Source of the DNA: Chitinophaga pinensis DSM 2588
Lineage (GTDB): Bacteria; Bacteroidota; Bacteroidia; Chitinophagales; Chitinophagaceae
NCBI RefSeq assembly: GCF_000024005.1
Contig: NC_013132.1
Span: 4,582,001 to 4,646,000 of the forward strand
DNA length: 64,000 nucleotides
Direction: 5' to 3'
Below the pieces are notes generated by a model that worked only from the letters and a program-made list of their open reading frames with translations, did no database searches and had not been told where the DNA came from. Positions 60,036-64,000 of this stretch are shown here, one piece after another. Both the position numbers and the translations under genes were made by a program. Position 1 is the first letter of the stretch. Each line of letters starts with the position of its first letter.

Positions 60036-62225
60036 TTATAATTCGAGGTATTCTTCCTGTACGTTATTAAGTACGGCTCCCACGAATTTATCACCAAGTG
60101 TCTCAAAAAACTGTGTGGATTCACGATCTATCTGGGTAAGGGACAACTTGGACGAAAACACAGCGATTACGCCATCTACGTATTGCGCCAGCTCTTTACT
60201 GTCGGTATAGTCGTTGAGCGGAGCGCCTTCCAGCAGTATGAAATCATAATGATGTGTGAGGAAGGGGAGGTAATTTAAGAGATTATTTTTCGGCAGTATT
60301 TCAGATGGGGTATAGTCGCCACCCTTACAACCGATTACTTCAATACCAGATACTGCATAGGTTGTTACGATTTCCTTCACCTTGTCTATACTCAACTCAG
60401 TTGGCGGTACAGAGAATGATTCCAGTGTTGGCGCAGCTTCCATCTGTACCGTGATATCGTTGTTACAGAAGTTGGTATCTATCACCAGTACATTCTTGTT
60501 GCTCAGACTTAAACTGTAGGCAAGGGCCTGTGTCAGCGTGGTCTTACCCTGGCGGGATTCCGTACTCGTGATAAGGAATGACTTCTTACCGCTGCTTTCT
60601 ACTTCATAGCGCAGTTTACGCAGCAGTTCACGGAAAGTGTTCTGACGTTGTTTGGTTGTTTTATCAGGCAACGTGGTGCGCTGTAATACTTCCAGGATGC
60701 TGTATTTATTGAGGTCAGCATGGTTGACACTGCTGATCAGACGAAGGTCCAGGTGTTTCTCAAATACGGAAGGAGACTTCAGGGAACCGTCCAGGAATTC
60801 CAGCAGCAATACAATAAAGGACGTCAGCAGGAATACGGAAATACCTGCCATACCCATAATGATTACGCGTTTGGAAGACTCCGGTTTAAATGCCGGCTGA
60901 CCTTTCAGTACCTGTTTGAAGTTCAGGTCAGGTGTAGTCTGGTTGTCCTGTGCCGCATTCAGTTTTTCCTTGAGTTTATTGTACTCTTCCTGTGCCATGT
61001 CCACTTCAGACTGTAAGCTACTTACAGTTGCTTCTTTATTGGCATAGGAACCTACAGAACCTCTTAGTTTATAGATCTGGCTCTGGAGATTTTTCATGTT
61101 CAGCCGGGAAGCGTTCTGTTGTGCTTCCAGGTTGGCTTTCTCCTGAATGAGCGCATCTTTGGTGGTAGCGCTCTGTGTGCCGGAGGTAGCAGCGCCCAGT
61201 TTCTTTTGCAGTTGGGAACGAAGGCCAGCCAGTTTAGTGCGCATGGCATCATCATTACCTCCTTTCTGAGTCAGGTCGTCATTCAGATCATTGATCTGTT
61301 TGCGTAATTCGATGATCTCACTGTTAGCATTGGTATAAACAGTTTTCCCCGCATTGGCACTGGCAAGGCGACCATTTACACTTTCCAGGGAAGAGGTAAT
61401 GGTATTATAATTCGCCTGTTCATCAGACAGTCCTTTTTCAAACTGTTTGATCAGGTCCAGTTCGTTACCACTGGCTGTTTCAACGTTCAGCAGTCCTTCA
61501 GATGCTTTATAGGCACGCAGTGCTTCTACTTTCTTATCGAGTTCGGCTTTCTTCTGAACAGCCAGCTGATCGAAAGATTCAACACTTTCAACAGATCTTT
61601 CTGAGCGCATGCTTCTGTAATAGCGGATAAACTCGCGGTAAACGGTATTTACAGTATAAGCTGCCTGCTCAGGATTTTCCGCAGTATACACGATCTCCAG
61701 GTAATCGGTACGTTGTACACGACCTGCATTCAGGTGTTTGCGGATGGCTTCGTAGTCATATCCGTATAGTTTCAGATATCCCAGGATATCGCGTTCTACC
61801 GGGTTATAAGAGGAGAGCACCTGCAATGAATCCAGCTTGTTACGCAGGATGGTCACTGCCGCCTGTTTGTCTACCTTACGATAGGCTTCTGATTTCAGGT
61901 CGTTCGCCTCAAGCTGTACGTATGGTTTGGTCGTAGTCAGATCATGGAGTAACAGGTTATAAGACAGCATTCCGATCACCACCGGTGAGTTGATGGTTTC
62001 GATCGCGTTGTCAAATTTTACGTCTGCTTCAAATATGTTCACATTCTCGTCACGGAGTTTCACCTGGTCATTAACGGTAAATCCGGTTGCTATCTGGGTT
62101 ACTGAGGCATACATACGGGGTTTGCCGAGGGTAAAAACAAACGCGGCAACAATGGCGATGATGGTACTTACGATGATCCACCATTTCTTTTTCAGCAGGG
62201 CTTTAACGAAATATATTATATCCAT
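60036..62225 (-). CDS. Wzc-type polysaccharide co-polymerase with BY-kinase domain
   Basis: 729 residues. An N-terminal Wzz domain with a first membrane helix (about 14-34), a long coiled-coil periplasmic part (about 200-435) and a second helix (about 456-478). The cytoplasmic ATPase domain has Walker A TSTESRQGKTT near 554-564, Walker A' VLVIDT near 579 and the B motif DFILLEG near 662. It controls chain length and export of exopolysaccharide. The usual C-terminal Tyr cluster is missing; only Tyr727 (EEYLEL) is near the end. It heads the - strand operon. Confidence 0.9.
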   Translation of the reverse strand: MDIIYFVKALLKKKWWIIVSTIIAIVAAFVFTLGKPRMYASVTQIATGFTVNDQVKLRDENVNIFEADVKFDNAIETINSPVVIGMLSYNLLLHDLTTTKPYVQLEANDLKSEAYRKVDKQAAVTILRNKLDSLQVLSSYNPVERDILGYLKLYGYDYEAIRKHLNAGRVQRTDYLEIVYTAENPEQAAYTVNTVYREFIRYYRSMRSERSVESVESFDQLAVQKKAELDKKVEALRAYKASEGLLNVETASGNELDLIKQFEKGLSDEQANYNTITSSLESVNGRLASANAGKTVYTNANSEIIELRKQINDLNDDLTQKGGNDDAMRTKLAGLRSQLQKKLGAATSGTQSATTKDALIQEKANLEAQQNASRLNMKNLQSQIYKLRGSVGSYANKEATVSSLQSEVDMAQEEYNKLKEKLNAAQDNQTTPDLNFKQVLKGQPAFKPESSKRVIIMGMAGISVFLLTSFIVLLLEFLDGSLKSPSVFEKHLDLRLISSVNHADLNKYSILEVLQRTTLPDKTTKQRQNTFRELLRKLRYEVESSGKKSFLITSTESRQGKTTLTQALAYSLSLSNKNVLVIDTNFCNNDITVQMEAAPTLESFSVPPTELSIDKVKEIVTTYAVSGIEVIGCKGGDYTPSEILPKNNLLNYLPFLTHHYDFILLEGAPLNDYTDSKELAQYVDGVIAVFSSKLSLTQIDRESTQFFETLGDKFVGAVLNNVQEEYLEL

Positions 62226-62264
62226 ATTAATTGTAATTATTTAACATCTGTAGCGTGCAAAAAA

Positions 62265-62286
62265 ATCCGGTTTACCCGGATCTTTT
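62265..62286 (-). terminator. Terminator hairpin before the exopolysaccharide operon
   Basis: atccgg (62265-62270) pairs with ccggat (62276-62281), with A and T runs on both sides. On the - strand it ends the T9SS protein transcript and separates it from the wzc-like gene. Confidence 0.65.
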
Positions 62287-62293
62287 TGGGAGA

Positions 62294-62324
62294 AAACTGG
62301 TAAAGCTTAATGCTTTACCAGTTT
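62294..62324 (-). terminator. Hairpin overlapping the stop codon of the T9SS protein gene
   Basis: aaactggtaaagc (62294-62306) pairs with gctttaccagttt (62312-62324), with the TAA stop in the loop. Followed by a short T run on the - strand. Confidence 0.65.
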
Positions 62325-64000
62325 AACCATCTTGGTTTCCCCGTTCTTACCGCTAATGCGGAGCAAGTAGAGACCAGGAGCACTAATCCGTGAACCGGTA
62401 TTAATGCGCAGGGTACTGTTACCTGCAGGAACGGAGCCCTTATAATCTGAGTACATCAGTCGGCCAGCCATGTCGAAGATCTCTATTCTTACTGCTGTTT
62501 CAGCTTTCAGTACTATATCAACGTTAAATTGATTGTCAAATGGATTCGGATAAACCTTAGTGTCTCCGAAGTCAGCGGTCTTGTTGATCAGGGCTACAGC
62601 AGGAGCGGAAACTGCTACTGTATTATCGCCGAGTGTGAGTCTTGCACCCAGTTCCTGCGGATCAACCGGACCATCTTCATTTTGTGTAGCCGGATCGATA
62701 TGGCCTCTGATAGTCAGGGCAGCGATCAGACCGTAACGGGATGTAGCAGTACCTGGATCAACATCGATGTGAATCTTACCATTTGCATCAGGAGAGATAT
62801 CTCTGATGGTTACTACACCGCTCTTGTTCATAGAAGCATTCAGTAATGCCATCCGTGTACCGTTTACAGTGTATTTACCGGTGATGTCTTCCCACTCAGT
62901 TGAGCTACCGAAGAATACCAGGTCATATTTCAGTGTCTGGTTCAGTCCGGTGATGTTGAAGTCTGCGTGGTTACCAGGGAACAGACCGTAGTTTTCAACC
63001 ATTACGTTATCAGGATAAACACCACTGTTATTGCCGGTGTTCACACCTGCGGAGTACATACCATCGAAGTTTTCCAGGATGGTGATGCCGATGCCGGTTG
63101 TGTTGCTCTGTCCGTCCTTCATGTTGCTGATCACTGTACCGGACTGTGGACGCATACCTGTGTTGTTCCATGGGGCAGGAGCTACCAGCAGTTCACTGAA
63201 GTTCACCTGTACGCTGAAACCAGGAGTAGTCGCCGCAGCTGCGTTGCTGTAATCGGAGTTACCGAGCAGACTTGTAGCGCGTACTTTATAGTAGTATTTC
63301 TGGTTTACGCTCAGGTTGTTGTCGGTGTAAGTTACGGTATTTGCTGCGAGTGTAGTTACCAGACTGTAGCTGCCACCGGAAATGGCGCGCCATACCTGAT
63401 AACCTGTTTCGTTGTTTGCTCTGTCAGCCCAATCCAGTTTGATTGATTTCGCGCCGGTCGCTCCTGCACGGAGGTTCAGCGGATTCACAACCGGTGTCTG
63501 AAGGGCGTCGTATTCTTCCAGTACCAGTGTGTTCATATACATGTAGTAGCCGGCCTGGGTTTTGTTCACCAGGATGTTGATCTCACCGTTGGCATTTGGC
63601 GTCACACCATTGATCTGTTTAGTCAGAGAGGTATTGTATGACGGATCAATTACCACACTGTCAGTGCCGATGGTGAATCTCGCCTTGGCAGCCACACCGA
63701 AGTTCAGACTACTAAAGAACACAACATTATAACGTTTCGCATTGTTCAAACCGGACAGTCTTACTGTATGGGTAATGTTTCTGCTGTCATATACCGCAGA
63801 GCGCATTACGTTATCCGGATAGATACCGGAGTTGTCATAAGTGCTCATACCGGCAGCGGTAGCATCATTTTCCCAGTTTTCAACAAATGTCATGTTGATA
63901 CCGGTCGCAAAACCTGATTCATCCAGTGCGTTGGTAAATCTTGTACCAGCGTAAGGGAATCCTGCCACATTGTTCCATGGAGTAGCAGCCGGATTGCTGG
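62307..64000 (-). CDS. T9SS-sorted modular surface protein with fibronectin III domain, C-terminal part
   Basis: The gene runs off the right edge; at least 560 residues are seen and the N-terminus is missing. Two copies of a beta-rich module begin with a PWNN string (one at the fragment start, one in the middle, each with YPDNVM and a VVFFSS/LVFFGS strand). Between them is a fibronectin type III domain (KSIKLDWADRANNETGYQVW). The last 75 residues (VYPNPFDNQFNVDIVL to MVKLVKH) are a T9SS type A sorting domain. Probably a secreted or surface adhesin or polymer-binding protein; it lies just upstream of the exopolysaccharide operon on the same strand. Confidence 0.82.
   Translation of the reverse strand, partial: SNPAATPWNNVAGFPYAGTRFTNALDESGFATGINMTFVENWENDATAAGMSTYDNSGIYPDNVMRSAVYDSRNITHTVRLSGLNNAKRYNVVFFSSLNFGVAAKARFTIGTDSVVIDPSYNTSLTKQINGVTPNANGEINILVNKTQAGYYMYMNTLVLEEYDALQTPVVNPLNLRAGATGAKSIKLDWADRANNETGYQVWRAISGGSYSLVTTLAANTVTYTDNNLSVNQKYYYKVRATSLLGNSDYSNAAAATTPGFSVQVNFSELLVAPAPWNNTGMRPQSGTVISNMKDGQSNTTGIGITILENFDGMYSAGVNTGNNSGVYPDNVMVENYGLFPGNHADFNITGLNQTLKYDLVFFGSSTEWEDITGKYTVNGTRMALLNASMNKSGVVTIRDISPDANGKIHIDVDPGTATSRYGLIAALTIRGHIDPATQNEDGPVDPQELGARLTLGDNTVAVSAPAVALINKTADFGDTKVYPNPFDNQFNVDIVLKAETAVRIEIFDMAGRLMYSDYKGSVPAGNSTLRINTGSRISAPGLYLLRISGKNGETKMVKLVKH

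Overview
The window looks like a chromosome segment of a Bacteroidota species close to Chitinophaga (family Chitinophagaceae). Three kinds of evidence point there: two proteins carry C-terminal type IX secretion (T9SS) sorting domains, several upstream regions carry the Bacteroidota -7 element TAnnTTTG, and most gene starts lack a strong Shine-Dalgarno sequence. No phage, plasmid or CRISPR locus is visible. One intact IS4-type insertion sequence is present.

Layout. 1-10.6 kb, mostly + strand: the end of a PQQ-type sugar dehydrogenase with a cytochrome c, a MarR-GNAT fusion regulator, a secreted GH76 mannanase-like enzyme, a CapA-like protein, an NlpC/P60 peptidase, an acyl-CoA carboxylase beta subunit, RNase HI, a YceI protein and a flavin monooxygenase. 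10.6-22.1 kb, mostly - strand: an ABC permease, lipoproteins, SmpB, AccD, class II aldolase, and a cystathionine beta-synthase overlapping a BtuF-like receptor. 22.5-28.0 kb, + strand: a tight run of bioD, 5-formyl-THF cyclo-ligase, lpxK, rnr and a polyprenyl synthetase. 28.0-34.9 kb: an S23 four-helix-bundle gene set between inverted heptamer repeats, an amino acid permease, a DoxX-like protein, a DUF2027/Smr protein, the RNase P RNA gene, a DUF4870 protein and a subtilase. 35.6-46.9 kb, - strand: a lysine-catabolism pair (AmaB-like aldehyde dehydrogenase and 2-oxoadipate dioxygenase family), panB, ppx, ppk1, the IS, a YbhN-like membrane protein, panD and panC. 47.0-50.6 kb, + strand: a short glycogen-synthase-like protein, metK and two secreted unknowns. 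50.6-62.2 kb, - strand: an apparent exopolysaccharide operon (Wzc-type kinase, acyltransferases, a 38-residue membrane protein, a polymerase/ligase, a TolC-like protein and a GT-C protein) that runs into a hydrolase and a GMC-type dehydrogenase pair. 62.3-64.0 kb: the C-terminal part of a T9SS-secreted modular protein.

The most unusual signal is a family of 7-bp tandem repeats (unit about AATTCNT) in at least a dozen intergenic gaps. Several occur as inverted pairs that fill a whole gap. One pair encloses the S23 gene, and its left arm encodes the end of that protein. This looks like a small gene-bearing repeat element with gene-less derivatives. The IS has landed inside another copy of the repeat, and its end supplies the stop codon of a neighbouring gene.

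All calls rest on reading the sequence and recalling protein families; no database search was run.
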